DNA of 64,000 nt, from contig NC_003282.8 in assembly GCF_000002985.6 (NCBI RefSeq), positions 4,340,001 through 4,404,000 on the forward strand, read 5' to 3'. The stretch comes from Caenorhabditis elegans (lineage: Eukaryota > Nematoda > Chromadorea > Rhabditida > Rhabditidae). Shown here one piece after another: positions 35,801-46,657 of this stretch (position 1 is its first letter; every line of letters begins with the position of its first letter). The notes under the pieces are model-generated. The model searched no databases and was not told the origin of the DNA. It worked only from the letters and a program-made list of their open reading frames with translations. A program made the position numbers and the translations under genes.

Positions 35801-38800
35801 AATGAAAATCAAAAAACCGACATTTTTGATTCAGGTTCTGCCGGATTGTGATGTCTCGATGTTGTTGGAGTCAGTGGAACGTAAGCGATCATCGTTAGTT
35901 GACGAGAAAAGCCGAAAAAAGTCGGACGAGCGGTACGAAATGGCGATGGTTTGGATGAGATATGTGATGAGTGAGGTTGGAGCAATTCCGATTGATGATG
36001 CCACGTGGAGCCAGTGTATTGGTGAGAAATTGCACATTTTGAGCACAAAATGGACAAAAATTCGGTCGAAAATGGTCAATTTTAGCTGAAAAACGTGCTA
36101 AATAGTCCAAAAGCCGAGAGAAAAATCGCCAAGTTTTGCTGAAAAAACGTCAAAAAACCTTTGAAGAAACGGAATTTCTGGCGAAAAATTGATTAGAAAT
36201 TCGGAAAATTTACGAAAAAGTACAAAATTCAAGAAAAAGGACTAGATTTCGCTGAAAAATGTCAAAAATCTTTTGAAAAAGTGACTAAAACTCCTAAAAT
36301 TTACTCTAAAACGGCAAAGTATATCGAAAAATTCCAAAAAAATATTAAGCCGTATACGGAAAACTGATGAAAAATCTCGGAAATTGCAAAAAAAAAATTA
36401 AGAAAAGTTGTCCAAAATCGGCAAAATTGAGGAAAAAACAACCGAAATTATTTTTTAAAAATTGGATTTTCTCGGCGAAAATTTGCCTTGAAACCTATAA
36501 AATTCACTCAAAAATGGCGCAGCTTATCGAAAAATGCAGAAAAATATTCCAAAATTCAGGAAAAATGACCAAATTTTGCTGAAAAACATCAAAATCTCCA
36601 GAAAAATCGGAAAAATTGTTACCATAACATTAAATTTAAAAAGTTTAATATTATGGTAACAATTTTCAAAAAAAATCAAATATTTTGTTTTTCGATTTAT
36701 TAATTAAAAAATAGTATTTGTAGTCTTTTATTTTGAAAAAAACTTCAAAAATCTTTGTTTTTTTCCAAAAATCTACAATAAATTCAAATTTTTTTCCAGA
36801 CGGAGATCAAAAACTATTCGAAGTACTAGCCGCCCATGAAGGATTATCTGATGATGGTGGAGATGGTGAGGACACGAAAATCATCGACGTCTACCGAAAC
36901 TCTTCTCTCCGTGAATGTCGTCGTGTCGCTGTGATCCTTGAGAAGCTTTCGATTCGAACAAAAGAAGTTCTGGAACGATGGCCAGAAGTTGTTGCGTTGA
37001 AAACTATTATCGAGACGATTGACGAGTTTTTCACTGTTTCTGTGTCAACTCCACATATTAAAGTGGCCACTCAAATAGAGAATCTCATCGAAGTATGTGA
37101 GCAATGGGAAATGATGGCAGATCGTGCAAATTCGCTTCGAGACCCTCTTGGAGAACTACGAAAGTTGTTAGTTGATTGGAAAAAGATGGAAGTTAGATGC
37201 TGGTCGAGTCTCCTGATTAATTGTGAAAATGAAGCTAAACAACGTGCTCAACTCGTCGCTTTCCCGCTCTTTGAGTCACTTTTTGAAGCTTCTACGCCTG
37301 AAATGGAAGCAGCTATCATTCCGATGAGTATTGAGTGGATGCACAATGCGACGCTGGTAGACTTTTCGACTCGAGTGCTCACTGTTGAATCTCTGTCCCG
37401 ATGGGCTCGAATTGCTGGAAAAAAGCCACTGGCTATACAGCTCGAGGCTGCTTCTCGCCACTTTGGAATCTTTGCTGAACGAGTTGAGCAGAAGCTTAAG
37501 GAGGCCCGTGAGCCGGCGGAGAAAAGCTTGAAGGATTATTTGAAAGTTGTCAAGTATAATGATTTGAATCTTTGGAATATTCGAGTCTCTTCGACGAAAG
37601 CGCATGCTCAATTGTACAAGATTGTTCGGAGATTTAAGGATGCGATTAATGTAGAGTTGCACGACGATTTTGGAGTTCTTCAGAAGGTTATTCATTTATT
37701 TATTTATTTAAATCAGGGGTCTGCGGCCAACGATTTTTGCCGGAATGAGAAACTTCCGGCAAATTACCGAATTTGCCGGAAAACGGGCAATTGCCGAAAA
37801 TTTTCGGAAAAATTGTGTTTTTGCACTTTTTTTTGGAAATTTCAGAACTTTTCGACTACACTATCTTTAAAGGTGGAGTGCCGAAGTTTGAGACTTTGCT
37901 TTTTTAGACCAAAATTGGTCCAAAACTACCGAATTTCGTAATGAGACGTTCTGAAAATTTCTCAAAAAAAAAAGTTATGGCGGTTCAAAGTTTTGGAAAA
38001 AACGGCCTATTTTCAGCTAAAATCAAAAATTTTTCCAACTTCTCGGTGTAGACACACACGTCTGGAACCTAATTTTTAGTTATTTATCACTTTTTAATAA
38101 ATATTGTGGCCTTTGATTAGGCGTTTATTCGTTGATTTAAGTACATTTATAGTCTTTGGGGCACAAATAAAAATTACATTTTGTGCCCCACTAATGTACT
38201 TAAACCAACGAATAAACGCCCAATCAAAGACCAAAATATTTATTAAAAAGTGATAAATAAATAAAAATTAGGTTCCAGACGTTGCTACACCGAGAAGTTG
38301 GAAAATTTTTTGATTTTAGCTGAAAATGGGCCTTATTTTCTCAAACTTTGAACCGCCATACGAAATTCGGTAGTTTTGGACCAATTTTGGTTTAAAAAAA
38401 CAAAGTCTCAAATTTCAGCACGCCACCTTTAAAGATGATGTAGTCGAATTCTGAATTCAAAATTCTAAAATTTCCAACAAAAAAAAAAATGCAAAACCAC
38501 AATTTTTCCAAAATTTTTCGGCAATTGCCGATTTGCCGGAATTTTTTATTACGAAATTCGGTAGTTTTGGACCAATTTTGGTCTAAAAAAGCAAAGTCTC
38601 TAATTTCGGCACTCCACCTTCAAGCTATGATTTATAGCAAAATTTCTTCTAAATACTTAATTTTCAGGTTGATGAGTGGAAACGGAAGGTTCTCCAGCAA
38701 AGAAATGTGAGAGAATTGCACTTAGATGGAGAAGATCTAGAAAAGAGGATCAAGCAAGTTAAGAGGTTCTCCACTGAGATTACCGAGAAAGTATCAATTC

Positions 38801-41800
38801 TGTGCGATACGTCAGCCATCGAAGAGCTCTTTGAGCAAACGAAGGCAGCCGATGAAGCCATCCGTACGATGATCAACTATATCGGAGAAGATTCGGAAAA
38901 GGAGAAGCAACAGGGATACGCCAGGAATTCACGACAACGACAACTAGCAATGATGATTAAAGAGTCACAGGCGATTGGTTTGAATGCCCGGAAAGCTGTA
39001 CTTTTAGCTCAGGAAGATATCAATCGAAGATCAATTGTGGGTATCGTGTCGAAAGAAGAATGTGAGAAAGAGATGAGAATTTGTGCTTCTGGAAGAAATA
39101 TTGTGATTCAAAAAGCGAATAAGATTGATCAACAAGTCGGTGTATCGACGAGAAAGCATTTGAGTGGAATGATTGGTAATTATATTGGATTTTTAAACGG
39201 AAATATATAAAAATTGGAATCTCAAAAAAAATACGGAATTTATTGATTTATTAAGAGAAATTTAACGAATTTTTCTACAAAAAAAAAAAGAAATCATCGA
39301 AAATTTATCGAAAAATTTCTATTTTCTACGGTTTTCTAATAATGTTTTCATTTAAAAAATTTTTTAGGAAAATCTAAAATTTTCGATTTTTCGGATTTTT
39401 TCATAAGATTTCATTTACAAAAATTAATTTTTTAAATCAAAAAATTAAGACAATTTTCTGCAAAAAAAATGAAATAGTAGAGCCCGAAAATTACTTTTGA
39501 AGTGAAAAAAAGAGACATTTTTTAAAAAAATCGAAAACCAGGAATTTTTAGAAATTTTAGATTTAAATTAAACTGATAAGGATTTTGGATTAACCGATAA
39601 AAGGTCGAAAATTTTGAATTTTAAATATTTTTCCGTCCTTCCTCTGATTTTTTTAAAAATCTCAAAAAATTTCGGATAAACTCAGAATTAATTGATTTAT
39701 TGAGAAAAATTTGTAAAAATTGTTCTTAAAAAAATAGAGAAATCATCGAAAATTGTTGACAATTGATCGAAAAATTTGTATAAAAATTTCTAAAATTTAC
39801 GGGTTTCTAGAATATATCGAAAAAATATTAAATTAAAATTATAAGGATTTTAGAAAAACCGAAAAAAGTCGAAAATTTTCAATTTTAAATGTTTTTCAGT
39901 ATTTCCTCTGGTTTTTTCGAGATAAAAAATGTATTCTGATTTTCCTAATTTCTCTGAAAACACTGAAAATTTGACAAAATCAAAAATTTTCATTTTTTAG
40001 GTTTTTAAAAACATTTTTTCCAAAGCCCAATTTTCAGAGTACGGAATGGTTTACATGATCACTCTTCAAGAAAACATTGGAAAATGGAAGTCACAAGTCG
40101 CAGAGATCCGTGTGCATTCTGAAGAGCTCCGAATTATCAGTGAGAATCAGAGAAGCGACTGGATTATTGATCATGAAATTGTGAAAGGACGAGTTGAAAA
40201 GATCGGAGGCCTGATTTCCACTGTTCAAGTGCTCATCGGAGCCATCAAGAGACGACTCGTCGCGATTCCAGCGAATGCAGATGGTTTGTGGACTAAATCA
40301 GAGCTTTAGAGTATAAATTTTTGAAATTTTCAGAATTCATCCGAACCAAAGAGCACCTACACCCACTCTCGAAGCTCTCGCAAACCGACGAGACTGCTCA
40401 GAAGCTTACAAAATGGGCTGAAAAGCTGTCGACACTGATTGGAAATATGAAACGAAGCAATGATCAGCTCTCGACGACGTTCAGCGTTGTAGACTACAAT
40501 TCCTACACCACATGGATTTCTCAGATCAATGGAGATTCTCAAGAGCTTCTTACGGATCTTCAACTGTTCTCTGGATTCTTTGAAACTGAGAAAATTCAAA
40601 TTGTGAAGCTTCTCGACGAAATTCCGAGATGGGCGAAGAAGATTGATACTTTTGAAGCTGCTGAAGAATCGGAAACCGATGTTACAGAACTGCTCCTGCT
40701 TGTTCAAAGGATCTATAAGAAGCTGGATGGAGTTAAGAAGGGTGAAGAGGACAAGGCTCTTGATCAGATTCAGGTTCTTGTGGATGTTCTGAAGCAGTGT
40801 GATATTCAAGCAGTTGTGAAAAGTCTGAAATCGATTGTTGAGGAGCATTGCAGCGGAGAAAAGCGTCGGAAGAACTTGGAAGGGCTCGCCGAGCTCGCCG
40901 GAATCACTGCGGATATTGTAGAGCAAAGTGTGATTCAGCTGACTAATTGCCTGGGATTCTTCTCCGTGTTCTACCATGCGATGCTCTCGATGACTATGCA
41001 ACTCTATGAGAAAGGATATGTGAACACGATTCCTAAAGCGGAGAAGCAAGAATCTGGAGAAGGACAAACTGATGATAGTGGAGAAGGAGGTGGAATTGGA
41101 GAAGGTGGAACTGCCAAGGATGCTAAGGATGTCACTGAAGAGATGGAGGAGACTGGACAGATTGAAGGTCTTGAGGATGAGCAACCGGTGGATTCGGAGG
41201 AGCATGAGGCTAAGAATGATAACGAGAAGCCGATTGATATGGAGGATGACTTTGCTGAAGATCTGCAGGATATCGATAAGAACGAGAAGGGGGATCAGAA
41301 TGATGGTGAGGACGAGTCTGATGAAGAGCCAGATGTTGAAGATCAAATGGGAGATGTTGAGGAGGAGGATGAGAAGCAGCTGGATCCGAAGATGTGGGAT
41401 GAGGAGGAAAAAGAGGAGCAGGATCAGCAGAAGAATATGGATCAGGAGCAGGAAGCGGCGGAAGATCAGACTGATGAGATGGTTGCCAAGGAGGATGATG
41501 CTCAGGCTCCCAAGGAAGATCCGAAGGAAGATGGAAAGGAGGATGATCAGGTGGAAGAGGATGATGATCAGGAAAATGTGGATGAACGGGATCGCGAGAA
41601 TGATGAGCGGCCTGAGGATCAGATGGATACCTCCGACCCTTCCAAGGACGATGAGATCCCTGAGAAAGGAGAAATCGATGAGGCAGAGGATGAGGATGAT
41701 GGTGATGAGACGGATAAGGAGGATGAGGAGGCTATTGAAGGAGATGGAGAAGAAGATCAGAATGAAGATCAGAACGATCAGGAGCTCGAAGATCCCACCC

Positions 41801-44800
41801 AGACGAATGAGGAGAATGAGGATAGTGAAGAGCAAAAGAAGGAGGATGAAGCTCTGGAACAAGGCACGGGTGGTGAGAAGAATGATCAGGATGATAATAA
41901 GGATGTCGCTGATGGTGGCCTGGCTGAGGAGGAGGAGAAGGAAGATCAAGAGGATCAGGATGAGAAGGGAGAAGGAAAGAGCAAGTCGGATCCGAATGGA
42001 GATGGAAGTAAGGGAGAAGCTCCGAAAGAGAAGGCTGAAAAGGAGGAAGAGGATGAGGAAAAGGAGAAGGATGACGAAGAGAAAGTGGAGAGGAAACGAG
42101 AGCTCGCAACAGATGATGCTCCGATGGAAGAGGCTGAAATGGGAGATGGAGAGGAGAATGAGACGGGACAGCAGATGGAGAATGCAGAGATTTCCGATCG
42201 ACAGATGGTTGGAAAGGGAACGATTGAAGAGGCTCGGCAGACGAAGCGGGAGGAGAAGCGAGAGGAGGAGAAGAGGAAGCGAAGAGAGCTCAAGGATGCT
42301 CTGGAAGGAACTGCTGGGGAGGATGATGGTGGAGAGGTGGAGGATGAGAATGCTGAGGAGATCAAGGAGGCGCATATTCATATGGCTGCGCATGATATGT
42401 TCCATGTGGTGAGGAAAAATGTCTTAAAATTGAAATTTTAGGCTGAAAAACGAAATATTCAGATAAACTAAGAGTTTCTGAACTTTGACACTAAATTTCA
42501 ATGAAAAATGTTGGAAATACATGGTGCAACGTAACCTCAAATATTTATGGAAACTTCCATGTTTTTTTTTGAGAATTTTCTTAAAAATACTCGAAATAGT
42601 TTAAAATTAAGAACTTTTTGAAGAAAAAATGCCAGATTTCGACTGAAATTAGATGATTTTGGCATTTTGAACAGGTCAATTACAAGTTTTTGGGGCAAAT
42701 TTCGAGTTTTAAAGTCAATTTTTTTGGAAAATGTTCACATAATTGCCCCGATTTCTAACTAAAAAATTCTGAAATGTTGAAAATGAATGTGATTTTTTGA
42801 GTGAAAATTAGCGAAATTCCATCAAATTTGGCTGAAACTATCAATTTTGGTAAAATTTTTGGGTAAAAACGATTTTTTTAATTTTATTCGATTTATTAGT
42901 TTTTTTTTGAAATATATCGTTCGAAGAACATCTTTAAAAAATTGTATCTTTTTTGGTGTAAAAAATAAATATAAGTTTCTTTGCTAAAAAGCGGTTTTTG
43001 AATGGATCTTAAAAATTGGCAAATTTTTACATAAACTTTAAGCTTTAAAAATGTCTGAAAAATATCTGAAATTTTAAATTAGAAAATTAGATTTTAAATC
43101 AAATTTAAAATTTTTGTTAAATAAATCTTTTCTTCGAAAAATTGACGAAAAAATATAATTTTTTCAGAATTAAAAACAAATTCCAGTTGCTCAATTTTCC
43201 CACAATTTCAGATCGAGGAAACTACGAAAGACCTGGTGACAGGAATGATCGATGATCCAGAAGATCAAGATCCACGTAGCTCCCAGCAAGGACCCAGTGA
43301 CCGTCCAACCAACTCGAAAGCCGACGAACAATGGGCTGCAATGTCCCGAACTGTTGGAATGCTCGCCGCTGAGCTCGCCGAGAATCTGAGATTAATCCTT
43401 GAGCCACAAAGAGCCAACAAGATGCAAGGAGACTATCGAAGTGGAAAGAGGCTTAATATGAGACGGCTTATTCCGTATATTGCTAGTGAATATCGAAAAG
43501 ATCGAATTTGGATGAGAAGGACGAAGCGGGCGCAGAGAGAATATCAGGTAATTATGGATTTTTGGAAAAAAAATTTTATAGTAATTTTTCGGTTTTTTGA
43601 AAAATAAAAACCGAAAAATTACTATAAAATTTGAGTTTTTCGAATTTTTGGAAGTTTTTCTGTTTTTTCTCGAAAAAGTGCATTTTCAAAATGGAAATCT
43701 GATTTTTCGTAAATTAACCCAAAAAAATGTCTCAAAAATTTAATTTTTTGTATAAAAATTGAATTTTAAAAAAAATTCTCAAAAATATTAGGATTTCAAA
43801 TTAAAAATTAAATGTTTCGTCAATTAACCGAAAAATTGTTTTTTTTTCTTCAAAAAAGTGAGTTTTGAAGTAGATTAAAATTTTTTAATAAGAATTGCAT
43901 TTTTTGATTTCTGAAAAAAGTATTTTTTCGAAATAATTGGCTAAAAATTTGATTTTTTGAAAATTCTGAAAATAAAAAAAAGTGGTTTTTTTCTTCGAAT
44001 TTATTGAAAAAAAATGTTTATTCAAAGTTTTGGCGCTAAAAAATCAATATTTTTATCTATTGCCCGCTGAAATATTCAAAATTAGAAAATTTCAGTCAAA
44101 AACTGTCATTTTCAGTTCTAAAAATGTGGTTTTATATTCAGAAAAATTCAGAAATAGAAAAATATGATAATTTAAGTTTTAAAAAAATACAATTCTAATT
44201 TTCTTCCAGATCCTGATCGCCGTCGACGACTCCGAATCAATGAACGAGAACGGAATCCATCAAAACACTTGTGAATCCGTATGCATTGTGGAAGATGCTC
44301 TCCGACGTTGTGATGCTGGACGTGTCTCTGTGTGCTCATTCGGAGCCGACGTCAATACAATCATTCCATTCGGAGAAGCTTCGGCGAGCAGTAGCATTGA
44401 AATGCTCAAACAAATGACATTTTCGCAGAAGAAAACTGATCTTTTATTGCTCCTGAAAACTGCCAAGCAACAGCTCGACGAGATGAGAACGGGAACTTCT
44501 GAGCAAATGCTCATTGTGATTTCAGATGGAAGAGGTGCTTTATCACAGGGTGCTGATAAGGTTCGAGCTCTTTATTCGGCTCTTCAAGGTGTCACTGTGC
44601 TCTTTATTGTGTTGGATTCGGGAAAGAAATCGATTGAAGATCATACGGTTGCATCGTTTAAGGATAATAAAGTGGTACGGTTTTGTTTTAAGTAAAAATG
44701 TCCAAAAATTTCAAAAATCGTTTAGGAAAAAAATTTTTCAGATGTTATTTTGAACGATTTAATTTTTAAAAAACTAATAAATCGAATAAAATTGAAAAAT

Positions 44801-46251
44801 CGATTTTTTTAACCCGAAAATTTTCTAAAAATTGATTCAGATAGAATTTCGCAAATTTTCATTCAAAAAATCACATTTTCAACATTCCAGGATTTTTTTA
44901 GCTAGAAATCGGGGCAATTTAGTGAAAATTTGCCAATTTTGGTTTAAAAAATCAACATTTTCACCCAAAACTTGTAATTGGCATGTTTAAAATTTCAAAA
45001 TCAGACGATTTCAGTTGAAATCTGCTATTTTTGACTGGAAATATGTTTTTTTTCAAAAATATCCCAGTTTTAGATTATTATGGGTATTTTTTAAAGAAAA
45101 ATCCAATTAAAAAAATATACATTTTCCATTTTATTTGAAGTTACACTCTGAAAAAAAAATTGTTTTCGAGGTGACGTAGCACCATGCATTTTCAACATTT
45201 TCCTCCAAAATTAGTGTCAAAGTATAGAAAATTAGTTGATTTATCTGAAAATGACATTTATTCGACTGAAAATTTGAGAAATTGCTCAAAAAAGGCCAGA
45301 AAGTTGACAATTGCCGAAATTAGTCAACTTTCAAGCCATTTCTGGGCATTTTCTCGAAGGCTTCAGCTGAAATTAATGTTATTTTCAAATAAATCGAGTG
45401 ATTTTTCATATTTTTAAACTAATTTCAAGTTGTAAAAATGTTGGAACAACATGGTGCAACAGACCATTTTCTAGAATTGCCGCTCATTTAAAATACCCAA
45501 AAAATGTGTGAAATTTGATCATATTTGACTACAAAAAACGTTTTTTTTAATTTTAATTTTTTAAAAACTGGTAATTTTCCATTCTCGATATTGAACAAAC
45601 GCCGAGGTTACGGTAATTATAGGATTTTCAGCAAAAATTTGCTTTTAAAATTACAAAAGTTTTTTTTTCGTTATTTCAGTCTTCTATGGCCGATTATTTG
45701 TATATTTTTAGGTCTGAAATTTAAATTTCAGTAGACTTTTTTGGCATTTTGACGATTTTCGCTTCAATTTTGACCTAAAAATCGATAATTTCACATTTTT
45801 AAATAATTTTTTGCGGAAAACTGTCTGAAAATGTGAGAAATTGTGTTTAAAATAATATTTAAAAAATGAAACAAAAAATTGAAACTAGGTCAAAATATTC
45901 GAAAGGAATTTCGCAAATAAATTTCAAAACTCAATAAATTTTCCAATTTTTGAAGATTTTTCCTTTTTTTCGTGTTAAAATTCCCAAAAAAATGTGTGAA
46001 ATTTGATCATATTTGACTACAAAGAACAATATTTACTTTCTTTTTTTTCTCGAAAACCCCCCGATTCTCTTGCCATTTGCCCCCATAAAACTGCTGACAA
46101 TTTCCAATTTTTCCTGCAGGTACTCACGCCATACCTCGCCCTGTTCCCGTTCCCATTCTACGCTCTCGTCAAATCAGTTCAACAACTACCATCGGTGATT
46201 GCCGAATCGATTCGTCAATGGTTCGAAATGACGACGACACATCATAGTTGA
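20850..46251 (+). CDS. mdn-1: Midasin, giant AAA+ ATPase of 60S ribosome assembly
   Basis: Removes assembly factors from pre-60S particles in nucleolus and nucleoplasm. Twenty exons: 20850-21015, 21064-21254, 21305-21738, 21795-21927, 22703-24280, 25014-26212, 27179-27365, 27415-29653, 30703-30906, 31845-32100, 32887-34093, 34732-35190, 35835-36021, 36800-37686, 38668-39175, 40038-40283, 40334-42408, 43212-43547, 44210-44674, 46120-46251; 4362 aa, all phases consistent. Six AAA modules: Walker A at about 86 (G-P-L-G-C-G-K-S), 386 (G-E-T-G-V-G-K-T), 752 (G-E-T-S-A-G-K-T), 1045 (G-E-T-G-G-G-K-T), 1381 (G-A-P-G-C-G-K-S) and a degenerate 1690 (G-P-R-N-C-G-K-R). A long helical linker leads to an extreme Asp/Glu-rich stretch (about 3600-4030). 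A C-terminal MIDAS domain (D-D-S-E-S-M, about 4170) follows, which in this family binds Ubl domains of partners such as Ytm1 and Rsa4. Length and order match Rea1/Midasin. Confidence 0.96.
22080..22640. repeat. degenerate fold-back repeat in mdn-1 intron 4
   Basis: Intron 4 (21928-22702) carries AT-rich text around AACGACCGAATTTCATAATGGGAT (about 22330), GCTGGAATACTG and CATTAAAAAAAATGTCTAA, plus a separate inverted piece around CAACGAACAAATG. It belongs to the same ACCGAATTTCATAATGAGAC family as the fold-backs in introns 6, 9 and 14. Confidence 0.45.
26515..27113. mobile_element. 600-bp fold-back element in mdn-1 intron 6
   Basis: The left arm starts near 26521 with GGGGGAGTAGAGTTTGTGG and CCACCGAATTTCATAATGAG. 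The right arm ends at about 27107 with CTCATTATGAAATTCGGTGG then CCACAAACTCTACTCCCCC. The centre is at about 26815, where CATCCAAAAATGATTAAAATTGGATG forms the loop. Non-coding MITE-like palindrome; pairing looks long but imperfect. Confidence 0.8.
30955..31235. mobile_element. fold-back element 1 in mdn-1 intron 9
   Basis: Left arm: GCGCTCCGCCCTTTAACATTAGGTCTCGTTAGG and GGCGGCAAAACCGTAAATTTGAACG. Right arm: TTTACGGTTTTGCCGCCGCC, CCTAACGAGACC, GGGACGGAGC and GGAGCGCGCTG. Centre near 31080. Confidence 0.75.
31265..31690. mobile_element. fold-back element 2 in mdn-1 intron 9
   Basis: Left arm: AAAGGTGGTGTAGT, CCTTATTAGACTCAAAATTGTCTGAAAAC and AATTTCATAATGAA. Right arm: TTCATTATGAAATTCGGTG, TTTTCAGACAATTTTGAGTCTAATAAGG and CTATACCACCTCC. 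The middle carries AAATCGATGGGCGGCGAG and GCCGTCCATCGATTTTTAAAT. Confidence 0.8.
36608..36668. repeat. short near-perfect hairpin in mdn-1 intron 13
   Basis: AAAAATTGTTACCATAACATTAAA faces TTTAATATTATGGTAACAATTTTC across a 9-base loop. Confidence 0.75.
37864..38437. mobile_element. fold-back element in mdn-1 intron 14
   Basis: Left arm from ATCTTTAAAGGTGGAGTGCCG through GTTTGAGACTTTGCTTTTTTAG, and right arm to AAAGTCTCAAATTTCAGCACGCCACCTTTAAAGAT. The inner part pairs GCGTTTATTCGTTGATTTAAG with AACGAATAAACGCC. It is flanked on both sides by TTTGCCG repeats (37725-37830, 38505-38545), and a second partial copy of the right arm lies at about 38549-38622. Confidence 0.8.
42475..42840. repeat. 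repeat in mdn-1 intron 17, complementary to intron 19
   Basis: Contains ACTTTGACACTAAATTTC, ATGTTGGAAATACATGGTGC, GACTGAAATTAGATGATTTT and AATTACAAGTTTTTGGG in this order. Each has a reverse-complement partner in inverted order at 44840-45232 of intron 19. Confidence 0.75.
43573..43631. repeat. near-perfect hairpin in mdn-1 intron 18
   Basis: ATTTTATAGTAATTTTTCGG faces CCGAAAAATTACTATAAAAT with about ten A/T-rich bases around the tip; at least 20 uninterrupted pairs just inside the splice donor of exon 18. Confidence 0.8.
44840..45232. repeat. repeat in mdn-1 intron 19, complementary to intron 17
   Basis: Contains CCCAAAACTTGTAATTGGC, AAAATCAGACGATTTCAGTT, GCACCATGCATTTTCAACAT and AAATTAGTGTCAAAGT in the order and orientation expected of the reverse complement of 42475-42840. 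A further copy of part of it lies at about 45425-45470. Confidence 0.75.
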
Positions 46252-46657
46252 GAGGCTACAAACTACAGACTGCAAACTACACACATTTAGTCATATTCTT
46301 GTTTTTTTGTTACTACTTTACTTTATACCTTTTTATCATCATTTTTGTTACTTTTTTTCGAAAACTGTTTTTCTCACTTCCCTACTCCTTTTATCGTCAT
46401 TTTTTTATGAGTTGTTACTTTTTTTTTGAAATTTTCCCCCTTTTTTGTTATTTTTTGTTCATTGTTCATTGTTTTCACATTGGTTAGTCGAATTATCATT
46501 ATCATTATATCTATTAAAAATTTGAAATTTTTTTGATACGGTTTTTGTTATCTTTGATGCTATCAATGGGCTGCACTTTCCATTCGATCTCTCTCACGCG
46601 ATTTTTCCCGTAATTTTCACGATTATTGATTTTTTTTTGACTTTTTCTAGGGAAATC
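46252..46657. other. gap between mdn-1 and tald-1
   Basis: T-rich 3' UTR and intercistronic DNA. The only notable signal is CTTTTTCTAG ending at 46650, an acceptor-like site eight bases before the tald-1 ATG, probably used for spliced-leader addition. Confidence 0.6.

Larger units (their letters stand above)
17641..46251 (+). other. probable operon: sars-2, small membrane protein, mdn-1
   Basis: Three genes run in the same direction with gaps of 102 bp (19876-19977) and 232 bp (20618-20849). The first gap is of the size typical of SL2-spliced operons. AG acceptors precede the second and third ATG (19961, 20836). tald-1 starts 406 bp after mdn-1 and could be a fourth member, but that gap is long. 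Confidence 0.55.

Noticed and set aside
40357..42405. 682-residue minus-strand frame, Leu/Ile/Ser-rich
   Set aside because: It is the antisense of the Asp/Glu-rich repeat of mdn-1 exon 17; GAT/GAG codons reversed give ATC/CTC. No start context or domains.
41072..42412. 446-residue plus-strand Arg/Met-rich frame
   Set aside because: A shadow of the same acidic mdn-1 exon read in another frame.
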